A stretch of DNA of 18,982 nt from positions 1-18,982 of the forward strand of contig JBCDBB010000075.1 in NCBI GenBank assembly GCA_039184415.1, written 5' to 3'. The notes under the pieces were generated by a model that worked only from the letters and a program-made list of their open reading frames with translations, did no database searches and was not told where the DNA came from. The stretch comes from JANSYP01 sp039184415 (GTDB taxonomy: Bacteria > Pseudomonadota > Alphaproteobacteria > Rhodobacterales > Rhodobacteraceae). Positions within the stretch are counted from its first letter, which is position 1. Each line of letters starts with the position of its first letter. The translations under genes and the position numbers were made by a program. Shown here piece by piece: positions 6,878 through 13,758 of this stretch.

Positions 6878-6901
6878 CGGGGCGCCGTTCGCGGCGCCTC
6901 G
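6878..6901. repeat. Strong hairpin in the divergent GH25 / aldo-keto reductase spacer
   Basis: The arms 6878-6887 and 6892-6901 pair over 10 bp with one G-T wobble around a TTCG loop; the inner 7 bp (GGCGCCG / CGGCGCC) are perfect. On the minus strand it would sit in the GH25 5' untranslated region about 30 bases before the ATG. No T-run follows. It may affect GH25 translation or be a regulator site. Confidence 0.4.
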
Positions 6902-7017
6902 GTTATTCGGTCAGGTGTACCATGTCGCGGAACGGATTTCACCCCGCAAGGCAGGACTGTTTCGCGTTTGACATTCCCGACACAGCCGCTGTTTTTGGCG
7001 GCGAGGGAGACAAGCAC

Positions 7018-8052
7018 ATGACCTATAGCCCTGCACCCGATCGATACGATGCCATGCCCTATCGCCGCTGCGGCCGCTCAGGGTTGAAGCTGCCGGTGAT
7101 CAGCCTCGGCCTCTGGCACAGCTTCGGCCATGACACAGAGCCCGGAACCGGCCGCGAGATCTGCCGCACGGCCTTTGACCATGGCATCACCCATTTCGAT
7201 CTGGCCAACAATTACGGCCCGCCTCCGGGCAGCGCCGAAGAGGTGTTCGGAGAGATCCTGAGGACGGATTTCCGCATGCACCGGGACGAGCTCATTATCA
7301 GTTCCAAGGCGGGCTACGATATGTGGCCCGGGCCCTATGGCGAATGGGGCAGCCGCAAGTACCTGATCGCCTCCTGCGATGCCTCGCTGAAACGCATGGG
7401 GCTCGACTATGTCGATATCTTCTACTCGCATCGGTTCGACCCCGACACGCCGCTGGAGGAAACGATGGGCGCGCTCGATCAGATCGTGCGCTCGGGCAAG
7501 GCGCTCTATGCCGGAATTTCCTCCTACAACAGCGCGCGGACACGCGAGGCCGCGGCGATCCTCGCCGATCTCGGCACGCCCTGCCTGATCCACCAGCCCT
7601 CCTACAACCTGCTCAACCGCTGGGTCGAGCGCGACGGGCTGCTCGACACGCTCGACGCGCTGGGCATCGGGTCCATCGCCTTCACGCCGCTGGCTCAGGG
7701 GGTGCTGACGGACAAGTATCTCTCCGGTGTGCCCGAGCGCAGCCGCGCCGCCCGGGGCGGGCATCTCAAATCCGACACAATCACCGAGGAGGTTCTGGCC
7801 AAGGTCCGCGCGCTCGACGCCATTGCCGAACGGCGCGGCCAGAGCCTGGCACAGATGGCGCTGGCCTGGGTGCTGCGCGGCGAGCGGGTGACGACGGCCC
7901 TGATCGGGGCGTCTCGGCCCGAACAGGTGACCGACTGCGTCGGCGCCGTGGTCAATCTTGAGTTTTCCGAGGCGGAGCTGGCCGAGATCGACGCCATCGC
8001 CACTGACGAGCGGCCGGTCAATCTGTGGGAGGCGTCGTCGGAGCGGGTCTGA
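7018..8052 (+). CDS. gpr: Aldo/keto reductase, L-glyceraldehyde-3-phosphate reductase type (Gpr/YghZ)
   Basis: A 344-residue NADP(H)-dependent AKR, nearly the length of E. coli Gpr/YghZ (346 aa) and very similar to it throughout. The E. coli enzyme reduces L-glyceraldehyde 3-phosphate and also methylglyoxal, so a detoxifying role is likely. Seen: YRRCGRSGLKLPVISLGLWH (15-34), the catalytic tetrad Asp61, Tyr66 (FDLANNYGPPPGSAEE), Lys97 (SSKAGYDMWPGPYG) and His138 (DIFYSHR), LIHQPSYNLLNRW, AFTPLAQGVLT, and the cofactor loop LIGASRPEQV. The start at 7018 is set by alignment to the family and by GGGAGA upstream (7004-7009); a longer in-frame extension to 6847 runs through the divergent spacer and is not expected to be coding. 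Its 3' end overlaps the convergent hotdog gene by 35 bp. The symbol rests on similarity only. Confidence 0.93.
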   Translation: MTYSPAPDRYDAMPYRRCGRSGLKLPVISLGLWHSFGHDTEPGTGREICRTAFDHGITHFDLANNYGPPPGSAEEVFGEILRTDFRMHRDELIISSKAGYDMWPGPYGEWGSRKYLIASCDASLKRMGLDYVDIFYSHRFDPDTPLEETMGALDQIVRSGKALYAGISSYNSARTREAAAILADLGTPCLIHQPSYNLLNRWVERDGLLDTLDALGIGSIAFTPLAQGVLTDKYLSGVPERSRAARGGHLKSDTITEEVLAKVRALDAIAERRGQSLAQMALAWVLRGERVTTALIGASRPEQVTDCVGAVVNLEFSEAELAEIDAIATDERPVNLWEASSERV

Positions 8053-8437
8053 GCGCGCGGGCCAGCACCAGCTGCGCCTCTCCGGTCAGGGCCGTCGCGC
8101 CGTCCTCCGTTTCGATGCGCAAGCCCAGCGTCAGCAGCCTGCGCCGCAGCGCCGTCACCTCGTAGCGGCCGCGGACCTGCGCCCCGGGCTGCACCGGAGT
8201 CTCGGGATCCACCCGCCAGCCGCGCAGCAGCTCTGCCGTGATCTGCACCGGTCCGGACTGTTTCGCGCCCTCAACGAGCGACAGCACAAGCAGCGGCGGC
8301 GCGGCGCCCTCGACCGGGATGCCTGTCAGCGCTGAAAACCGCGCGACGGCATCCTGCGTCACCCGGCACCAGGCGGTGTGAAACCATGCGCCCGTTGCGA
8401 GATCGTCGAAGTTATAGCTGCCCGGTCCAAGCTCCAT
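8018..8437 (-). CDS. MaoC-like hotdog-fold protein, probable non-catalytic or divergent
   Basis: A 139-residue single hotdog-domain protein. Seen: LGPGSYNFDDLATGAWFHTA and RVTQDAVARFSALTG (about 25-39), the usual opening of MaoC/acyl-dehydratase proteins, then VQITAELLRGWRVDPETPVQPGAQVRGRYEVTAL, matching the later strands. The hydratase loop with catalytic Asp and His (normally D-x-N-P-x-H after the SALTG element) is missing: here the text is IPVEGAAPPLLVLS. So acyl-CoA hydratase activity is doubtful. The start at 8437 fits the domain opening and has AGGATCGGGAG before it; an upstream in-frame ATG at 8524 would run into the divergent hydrolase gene and adds residues without family likeness. 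Tail-to-tail overlap of 35 bp with the aldo/keto reductase. Confidence 0.78.
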   Translation of the reverse strand: MELGPGSYNFDDLATGAWFHTAWCRVTQDAVARFSALTGIPVEGAAPPLLVLSLVEGAKQSGPVQITAELLRGWRVDPETPVQPGAQVRGRYEVTALRRRLLTLGLRIETEDGATALTGEAQLVLARALRPAPTTPPTD

Positions 8438-8513
8438 CTCCCGATCCTGCCATTCCGACGCGCCGGTTGACAGGCCCCGCGCCGCGCGCGACAGGCGCGG
8501 CCAAGGAGATGTC

Positions 8514-9275
8514 ATGCTTGCCACGAAAGAACATGGAGACGTCCGGGCCGGACAGGTGCCGCTGCTGATCGCCCACGGGCTCTACGGTTCGGCGCGCAAC
8601 TGGGGCGTCATCGCCAAGCGGCTCTCCGACAGCCGTCCCGTCATTGCCGTCGATATGCGCAATCACGGCGCCAGCCCCTGGGTCGACAGCCACAGCTATT
8701 TCGATCTGGCCGCGGATCTGGCCGAGGTAATCGAGGCCCATGGCGGGCGGGCCGACGTTCTGGGCCATTCCATGGGCGGCAAGGCTGCGATGGTGCTGGC
8801 CTGCACCCAGCCCGACCGCGTCAACCGCCTGATCGTCGCCGATATCGCGCCCGTCGCCTACGAGCACAGCCAGATCCAGTTCGCCGATGCGATGCGCGGG
8901 CTTGACCTGGCAGGCGTGACCACGCGGACCGAGGCCGACGCGCGGCTGGCTCAAACCGTCGAGGACAAGGGCATCCGCGCCTTTCTGCTTCAGAGTCTCG
9001 ATGTGCCCGCGGGGCGCTGGCGGCTCAATCTTGACGTGCTCACGCGCGATATGGCCGGTATTGTCGGGTTTGTCCCACTAGCGGGATCCTTCGAGGGCCC
9101 GACGCTCTTTTTATCCGGCGCGGCGTCCGACTATGTGCTGCCCGAGCACCGTCCCGAGATCAAACGCCTCTTTCCCAAGGCGCGTTTCGTGAAGATCCCT
9201 CACGCGGGCCACTGGCTCCATGCCGAGAAACCGCGCGAATTCGAAGCGGCGGTGCGGGTCTTTCTGGACGCCTAG
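8514..9275 (+). CDS. Alpha/beta hydrolase, YbfF-type esterase
   Basis: A 253-residue alpha/beta hydrolase. Seen: the oxyanion-hole strand LLIAHGLYGSARNW (17-30), DMRNHGASP (47-55), nucleophile elbow GHSMGG (84-89, Ser86), a cap segment, Asp206 in LSGAASDYV, and catalytic His233 in IPHAGHWLHAEKP. This fits the YbfF group, which hydrolyses short-chain esters and some acyl-CoA esters in vitro; the natural substrate is unknown. Start ATG at 8514 has AAGGAGA at 8503-8509. No signal peptide, so cytoplasmic. Divergent from the hotdog gene with 76 bp between starts, which may share a promoter region. Its TAG stop overlaps that of the PAP2 gene. Confidence 0.9.
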   Translation: MLATKEHGDVRAGQVPLLIAHGLYGSARNWGVIAKRLSDSRPVIAVDMRNHGASPWVDSHSYFDLAADLAEVIEAHGGRADVLGHSMGGKAAMVLACTQPDRVNRLIVADIAPVAYEHSQIQFADAMRGLDLAGVTTRTEADARLAQTVEDKGIRAFLLQSLDVPAGRWRLNLDVLTRDMAGIVGFVPLAGSFEGPTLFLSGAASDYVLPEHRPEIKRLFPKARFVKIPHAGHWLHAEKPREFEAAVRVFLDA

Positions 9276-10036
9276 ATGCGGCGGGCCAGCCTGTCGCGCA
9301 GCATGGGCAGCAGAAACACCGCCAGCGCGCCGATCCCGGCCGCGCGCATCCAGGGCTGGGCGGCCGGGTAGGACGCCGGATGGCCCGCCGCCACCAGGAC
9401 CGCGGCGATCACGCAGATCGGCAGGACGATCCAGGCGCACACCCGTATCGCCCGGTTCGGCATTCGATCGGTCAGCCAGACACCGATCAGCACGCAGACA
9501 CAGCCGCCCGCTGCCCCGGCCAGCACATCCACCGGCCAGTGCATGCCGATAAAAATCCGGCTCGCCGCCGAGGCCAGACCGAGGGCGAGAAACACCCGCG
9601 GCCAAACCCTCCCCTGCACACACAGCGCGGCGACCGCGGCCAGCGTCATCGCCGTTTGCGCGTGGCCCGACGGAAAGCTGCGGTTCTGGGTCAGCTCGCC
9701 CACAGCGTAGAAGCTGCCCTCCGGCAGGAGCCCGGAGGGGCGCGGCAGCGGAAGTCCCTGCTTGAAGCCATGGGTCCAGAGCAGCCCGAGCAGGCTCGCG
9801 ATCAAGATCACGGCACAGAAGCGCAAGTTCCCGCGTGCGAAGAACAAAAACAGCGCCAGCGCGACGGCGCTGTCCCCAAGACTGGTCAGGACGGACCAGG
9901 CCGGATCGGGCAGAAGCGCGCCCAAGGGATTGAGCAGGCCAAAGCCCACGTACAGGCCTCCGATCAGCCAGAGCACCGCCGTGGAGGCGGTCAGAACCAG
10001 AGCCAAGGCCCCGATGTCGCGTTTGGTCCTGTCCAT
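9272..10036 (-). CDS. PAP2-family membrane phosphatase
   Basis: A 254-residue integral membrane phosphatase with about six hydrophobic segments. All three signature motifs are present: KQGLPLPRP (92-100), FPSGH (121-125) and SRIFIGMHWPVD (159-170, with His166 and Asp170). Family members dephosphorylate phosphatidic acid, undecaprenyl diphosphate or lipid A phosphates with the active site facing the periplasm; the substrate here cannot be told. The start at 10036 (MDRTKRDIGAL) directly precedes the first membrane helix; the frame remains open to an ATG at 10156, but that extension is basic, lacks family likeness and would cover the spacer before rplO. The ribosome binding site is weak. Convergent with the hydrolase gene, sharing the bases CTAG for both stops. 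Confidence 0.9.
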   Translation of the reverse strand: MDRTKRDIGALALVLTASTAVLWLIGGLYVGFGLLNPLGALLPDPAWSVLTSLGDSAVALALFLFFARGNLRFCAVILIASLLGLLWTHGFKQGLPLPRPSGLLPEGSFYAVGELTQNRSFPSGHAQTAMTLAAVAALCVQGRVWPRVFLALGLASAASRIFIGMHWPVDVLAGAAGGCVCVLIGVWLTDRMPNRAIRVCAWIVLPICVIAAVLVAAGHPASYPAAQPWMRAAGIGALAVFLLPMLRDRLARRI

Positions 10037-10112
10037 GGCGGCCACACCCACCCAGCCACTTGTCGTCGGGTTCTGCTCAGAGCGCAGCACGCGGTCCGGT
10101 GCAAGCCTGCTC

Positions 10113-10141
10113 TTGCGGAACCGCATCCGAAGCGCTAGAGG
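10113..10141 (+). promoter_or_regulatory. Candidate promoter for rplO-secY-adk
   Basis: TTGCGG (10113-10118), 17 bases, TAGAGG (10136-10141), in the 193-bp divergent spacer between the PAP2 gene and rplO. The match to sigma70 elements is moderate at -35 and weak at -10. Because the usual upstream spc genes are absent, some promoter must lie in this spacer, which is the main reason to list it. Confidence 0.28.
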
Positions 10142-10229
10142 GCAGCCTTCCCGCAAGGGATCAAACCATCACGCCGTGGCCGTCCCCTTTCGTCGCTGAC
10201 GGGGCGCGTCCGGCCAAGGAGCAAGCGAC

Positions 10230-10715
10230 ATGAAATTGAATGAACTCCGGGACAATCCCGGCGCCACCAAAAAAGCCAAACGCGTCGGACGCGGTCCGGG
10301 CTCGGGCAAGGGCAAGACCGCCGGACGCGGCATCAAGGGTCAGAAATCGCGTTCGGGCGTCGCCATCAATGGCTATGAGGGCGGCCAGATGCCGCTCTAC
10401 CAGCGTCTGCCAAAGCGCGGCTTCAACAAGCCCAACCGCAAGCAGTTCGCCGTGGTCAATCTGGGCCTGATCCAGAAATTCGTCGATGCCGGCAAGATCG
10501 ATGCCGCCCAGCCGGTGGATGAGGATGCGCTCGTCGCTTCCGGTCTGGTGCGCCGCAAGCTCGACGGCGTGCGGGTGCTGGCCAAGGGCGAGATCACGTC
10601 CGCACTGTCGCTGACCGTGACCGGGGCGAGCCAGGCTGCGGTGGACGCGGTGGCCAAGGCCGGCGGCACACTGACGGTCACGAAGCCGGCAAAGCCGGCG
10701 GACGCGACCGCGTAA
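10230..10715 (+). CDS. rplO: 50S ribosomal protein L15
   Basis: A 161-residue L15. Seen: the start MKLNELRDNPGATKKAKRVG, the glycine/lysine-rich RGPGSGKGKTAGRG (20-33) and GQKSRSG extension that threads into the 23S rRNA, GYEGGQMPLYQRLPKRGF, and the globular C-terminal domain. AAGGAG at 10216-10221 lies 8 bases before the ATG. L15 usually follows rpmD in the spc operon; here the next upstream gene is a divergent PAP2 phosphatase, so this is the head of a shortened spc unit. 99 bp separate it from secY. Confidence 0.98.
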   Translation: MKLNELRDNPGATKKAKRVGRGPGSGKGKTAGRGIKGQKSRSGVAINGYEGGQMPLYQRLPKRGFNKPNRKQFAVVNLGLIQKFVDAGKIDAAQPVDEDALVASGLVRRKLDGVRVLAKGEITSALSLTVTGASQAAVDAVAKAGGTLTVTKPAKPADATA

Positions 10716-10725
10716 CCGGTTGTGG

Positions 10726-10741
10726 GCGGGCGCGGGCCCGC
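10726..10741 (+). repeat. GC-rich hairpin and adjacent palindrome between rplO and secY
   Basis: GCGGGC, loop GCGG, GCCCGC: a perfect 6-bp stem 11 bases after the rplO stop, followed by only TT, so not a full intrinsic terminator. The 10-bp palindrome CTGACGTCAG follows at 10748-10757. They may protect the 3' end of the rplO message or tune read-through into secY. Confidence 0.35.
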
Positions 10742-10814
10742 TTACATCTGACGTCAGGTTCAGCGCCGTCGGTCGGACCCCCGCCCGGCGGCGCACTTGC
10801 GAGAGAGGATGCGC

Positions 10815-12170
10815 ATGGCATCGGCAGCGGAACAGATGGCCGCCAACATGAGCTGGGGAGCCTTCGGCAAGGCCACCGAGCTTCGGCAGCGGATCTTTTT
10901 TACCATCGGTCTTTTGATCGTCTATCGCCTCGGCACCTACATTCCGGTTCCGGGCATCGACGGCGCGGAACTGCGGGCCTTCATGGAGCAGGCGGCCGCC
11001 GGGATCGGCGGTGTCCTCAACATGTTCACCGGCGGTGCGATCAGCCGCATGGGCATCTTCGCCCTGGGCATCATGCCCTACATTTCCGCCTCGATCATCG
11101 TGCAGCTTCTTGGCGCGATGTGGGAGCCGCTCAAACAGCTCAAAAAGGAAGGCGAGGCCGGGCGCAAGAAGCTCAACCAGTATACGCGCTACGGCACCGT
11201 GTTCCTGGCCACGTTCCAGGCCTACGGGCTGGCGGTCAGCCTCGAGTCCGGCGGACTGGTCACCGATCCGGGCTGGTTCTTCCGCGCGGCCTGCGTGATC
11301 ACGCTGGTCGGCGGCACGATGTTCCTGATGTGGCTCGGTGAGCAGATTACCCAGCGGGGCATTGGCAACGGCATCTCGCTGATCATCTTTGTGGGCATCA
11401 TCGCCGAGCTTCCCGCCGCGCTGGCTCAGTTCTTTGCCCAGGGCCGCTCCGGCGCGATCAGCCCTGCGGTGATCCTCGCCGTGCTGGTGATGCTCATTGT
11501 CACCCTCGGGTTCGTGGTCTTCATGGAGCGATCGCTCCGAAAGATCACCATCCAGTATCCACGCCGCCAGGTGGGTATGAAGGTCTATGACGGCGGCTCC
11601 AGCCATCTGCCGATCAAGGTGAACCCCGCAGGCGTCATCCCGGCGATCTTCGCCTCGTCGCTCCTGTTGCTGCCGACGACGCTGGCCACCTTCAATGCAG
11701 GGCAAACGGGGCCCGTGATGTCGACGATTCTGGCCTATTTCGGGCCGGGTCAGCCGCTCTATCTGCTGTTCTTCGCAGCGATGATCATCTTCTTCACCTA
11801 TTTCTATACCGAGAACGTCTCCTTCAAGACGGAGGACGTGGCGGAGAACCTCAAGAACCAGAACGGGTTCATCCCCGGCATCCGACCCGGCAAGCGCACG
11901 CAGGAGTATCTCGATTATGTGGTCACGCGGGTTCTTGTTCTGGGGTCGGGCTATCTGACGCTGGTCTGTCTGCTCCCGGAAGTCATGAGGTCGCAATTCG
12001 CCATTACGGCCTATTTCGGGGGGACCTCGATCCTTATTATCGTCTCGGTAGGCATGGACACGATTCAACAGGTCCAGTCGCACCTCCTCGCGCATCAATA
12101 CGAGGGGCTGATCGAAAAGTCGCAGCTCCGGGGTAAGAAGCGGGGCAAGAAGGGGACAGCGAGACGATGA
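10815..12170 (+). CDS. secY: Protein translocase channel subunit SecY
   Basis: A 451-residue SecY with ten hydrophobic segments, the pore of the SecYEG translocon in the inner membrane. Seen: LRQRIFFTIGLLIVYRLGTY with IPVPGID, the plug/TM2 stretch MGIFALGIMPYISASIIVQL (79-98), the cytoplasmic loop RYGTVFLATFQAY, the C5-loop region YPRRQVGMKVYDG and SSHLPIKVNPAGVIPAIFAS, and FYTENVSFKTEDVAENLKNQ with GFIPGIRPG. Start: ATG at 10815 has GAGAGAGG six bases upstream and yields MASAAEQMAANMSW, matching Roseobacter SecY; ATG at 10809 and TTG at 10797 are in frame but less likely. The C-terminus is very basic (KKRGKKGTARR). TGA overlaps the adk ATG. Confidence 0.98.
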   Translation: MASAAEQMAANMSWGAFGKATELRQRIFFTIGLLIVYRLGTYIPVPGIDGAELRAFMEQAAAGIGGVLNMFTGGAISRMGIFALGIMPYISASIIVQLLGAMWEPLKQLKKEGEAGRKKLNQYTRYGTVFLATFQAYGLAVSLESGGLVTDPGWFFRAACVITLVGGTMFLMWLGEQITQRGIGNGISLIIFVGIIAELPAALAQFFAQGRSGAISPAVILAVLVMLIVTLGFVVFMERSLRKITIQYPRRQVGMKVYDGGSSHLPIKVNPAGVIPAIFASSLLLLPTTLATFNAGQTGPVMSTILAYFGPGQPLYLLFFAAMIIFFTYFYTENVSFKTEDVAENLKNQNGFIPGIRPGKRTQEYLDYVVTRVLVLGSGYLTLVCLLPEVMRSQFAITAYFGGTSILIIVSVGMDTIQQVQSHLLAHQYEGLIEKSQLRGKKRGKKGTARR

Positions 12171-12742
12171 ACATTATTCTGCTCGGACCGCCCGGCGCGG
12201 GCAAAGGCACTCAGGCGGAACGCCTGATTGACGCCCACGGGGTTGTCCAGCTTTCCACCGGCGACATGCTGCGCGCTGCGGTCAAGGCCGAGTCCGAGGT
12301 CGGGCTTAAAGCCAAGGCGGTGATGGAGGCCGGCGATCTGGTCTCCGACGAGATCGTGATCGGCGTCGTCTCCGAGCGTCTCGACGCACCGGACGTCAAA
12401 ACGGGCGTAATCTTCGACGGGTTCCCGCGGACGACGGCCCAGGCCGAGGCGCTCGATGCGCTGCTGGTCGAAAAGGGCATGACGCTCGACGCGGTGGTCG
12501 AAATGCAGGTGCCGGACGAGCTTCTGATCGGACGGATCGAACAGCGCGCCAAGGAAACCGGCGGAACCCGGGCCGATGACAATGCCGAGACCCTGAAAAA
12601 GCGTCTGGTGAACTATCATCGCGATACCGCGCCTCTGGTGGAGTACTATTCGGGCACCGGAAAGCTGCGCACAGTGGACGGCGCGCAGGAAATCGACGAG
12701 GTGACGACGGCCATCGCCCGGGCGCTCTCCGTCGACGCCTGA
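12167..12742 (+). CDS. adk: Adenylate kinase, short (reduced-LID) form
   Basis: A 191-residue adenylate kinase (ATP + AMP to 2 ADP). Seen: P-loop GPPGAGKGT (7-15), AMP-binding STGDMLR (30-36), DGFPR (84-88), and the region 124-147 (EQRAKETGGTRADDN) where the LID domain is replaced by a short loop, with no metal-binding cysteines. Long LID-containing forms with a metal site are known in Paracoccus denitrificans, a relative, so the short form is a small point of interest. Its ATG overlaps the secY stop (ATGA, 12167-12170), indicating coupling; secY-adk adjacency is conserved across many bacteria. Confidence 0.98.
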   Translation: MNIILLGPPGAGKGTQAERLIDAHGVVQLSTGDMLRAAVKAESEVGLKAKAVMEAGDLVSDEIVIGVVSERLDAPDVKTGVIFDGFPRTTAQAEALDALLVEKGMTLDAVVEMQVPDELLIGRIEQRAKETGGTRADDNAETLKKRLVNYHRDTAPLVEYYSGTGKLRTVDGAQEIDEVTTAIARALSVDA

Positions 12743-12769
12743 ACCGGTATCTTAAAAAACTCTTGACAG

Positions 12770-12785
12770 GGGCCCGCCCGGGCCC
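12770..12785 (+). repeat. GC hairpin after adk, next to the rpsM promoter
   Basis: GGGCCC (12770-12775), loop GCCC, GGGCCC (12780-12785): a 6-bp stem starting 28 bases after the adk stop and followed directly by TTGACG. Without a T-run it is a poor terminator, but it may act as a weak one or as a 3' stabiliser separating spc from alpha transcripts. Each arm is itself a palindrome. Confidence 0.35.
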
Positions 12786-12814
12786 TTGACGCTATTGTAA
12801 CTTCGCCTTATCTC
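12786..12814 (+). promoter_or_regulatory. Candidate sigma70-type promoter for rpsM-rpsK-rpoA-rplQ
   Basis: TTGACG (12786-12791) is followed after 16-17 bases by TTATCT/TATCTC (12808-12814). A second perfect TTGACA lies 17 bases further upstream (12763-12768) but has no usable -10 of its own. The -35 is strong, the -10 weak. Location in the 223-bp adk-rpsM spacer, about 150 bases before the rpsM start, supports an alpha-operon promoter separate from the spc unit. Confidence 0.5.
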
Positions 12815-12885
12815 GCATGCTCCGATGGGAATCGGGTCGGGCGCGGGTTCCTCCTCACCATCGACGCATATCTGACGAAACGCAG

Positions 12886-12914
12886 CCCACGGCGCGCGTG
12901 CCGGGGGTTTTGTT
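12886..12914 (+). terminator. Terminator-like or attenuator hairpin in the rpsM leader
   Basis: Arms 12886-12893 (CCCACGGC) and 12900-12907 (GCCGGGGG) pair with one A-G mismatch around loop GCGCGT, and are followed by TTTTGTT (12908-12914). It sits between the candidate promoter and rpsM, where a plain terminator would stop the alpha operon, so it is better read as an attenuator or regulated leader structure, or as a back-up terminator for read-through from adk if the true promoter is downstream. Confidence 0.45.
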
Positions 12915-12965
12915 GTGAAAAAAGGTTCTGGGACTACGGAACCGCAACGATAAAGGACACACCAC

Positions 12966-13334
12966 GTGGCACGTATCGCCGGCGTCAACATTCCGACGCA
13001 TAAGCGCGTCCCCATCGCGCTCACCTACATCCATGGGATCGGCCCCGCATCGGCCAGCAGCATCTGCGAAGCGGTGGGAATCGACAGCGCCCGCCGGGTC
13101 AATGAACTCAGCGACGCCGAGGTGCTCAAGATCCGCGAGCACATCGACGCCAGCCTGACCGTCGAGGGCGACCTGCGCCGCGAGGTGCAGATGAACATCA
13201 AGCGTCTGATGGATCTCGGCTGCTACCGCGGCCTGCGCCATCGCCGCAACCTGCCCGTGCGCGGCCAGCGCACCCATACCAATGCCCGCACACGGAAGGG
13301 TCCCGCCCGTCCGATCGCCGGCAAGAAGAAGTAA
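12966..13334 (+). CDS. rpsM: 30S ribosomal protein S13
   Basis: A 122-residue S13 with a GTG start and AAAGGA at 12952-12957. Seen: MARIAGVNIPTHKRVPIALT, the helix-hairpin-helix YIHGIGPASA, and the basic tail HRRNLPVRGQRTHTNARTRK that reaches into the 30S head near the P-site tRNA. Length and sequence are normal. First gene of the alpha operon; 15 bp before rpsK. Confidence 0.98.
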   Translation: MARIAGVNIPTHKRVPIALTYIHGIGPASASSICEAVGIDSARRVNELSDAEVLKIREHIDASLTVEGDLRREVQMNIKRLMDLGCYRGLRHRRNLPVRGQRTHTNARTRKGPARPIAGKKK

Positions 13335-13349
13335 GGGAGAGCAGATCCG

Positions 13350-13745
13350 ATGGCACGCGATCCCCGCCGCGCAGGCGGCAAGAAGAAAGAGCGCAAGAAC
13401 ATCGCCGCCGGCGTGGCGCATGTGAACAGCTCGTTCAACAACACCAAGATCCTGATTTCCGATGTGCAGGGCAATGCGATCGCCTGGTCGTCCGCCGGCA
13501 CGATGGGCTTCAAAGGCTCGCGGAAATCGACGCCCTACGCGGCTCAGATGGCCGCGGAGGATGCCGGAAAGAAGGCGCAGGAGCATGGCGTGAAGACCCT
13601 CGAGGTCGAGGTGCAGGGGCCGGGCTCGGGCCGCGAAAGCGCGCTGCGCGCGCTCGCCGCGGTCGGGTTCAACATCACGTCGATTCGCGACGTGACGCCC
13701 ATTGCCCATAACGGGTGCCGCCCGCCCAAGCGCCGCCGCGTCTGA
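13350..13745 (+). CDS. rpsK: 30S ribosomal protein S11
   Basis: A 131-residue S11 of the small-subunit platform. Seen: the basic N-terminus with KKKERKNIAAGVAHVNSSFN, GNAIAWSSAGTMGFKGSRKS, GPGSGRESALRAL and the ending NGCRPPKRRRV. The ATG at 13350 has GGGAG at 13335-13339. No rpsD (S4) follows, the usual alphaproteobacterial layout and unlike E. coli. Confidence 0.98.
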   Translation: MARDPRRAGGKKKERKNIAAGVAHVNSSFNNTKILISDVQGNAIAWSSAGTMGFKGSRKSTPYAAQMAAEDAGKKAQEHGVKTLEVEVQGPGSGRESALRALAAVGFNITSIRDVTPIAHNGCRPPKRRRV

Positions 13746-13758
13746 CGCGAACCGATTA

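Noticed and set aside
6968..6996. Promoter for the aldo/keto reductase built on TTGACA at 6968-6973
   Set aside because: The -35 is perfect, but at 16-18 bases only GTTTTT or TGTTTT is found, a poor -10; it is too weak to list as a feature, though a promoter must exist in this spacer.
10037..10156. N-terminal extension of the PAP2 protein to ATG at 10156
   Set aside because: The added 40 residues are basic and unlike the family; the first membrane helix follows directly after the ATG at 10036.
10161..12098. Long minus-strand open frame (645 codons) opposite rplO and secY
   Set aside because: Rich in His, Asp, Arg and Gln with no domain; it is the mirror of two certain genes.
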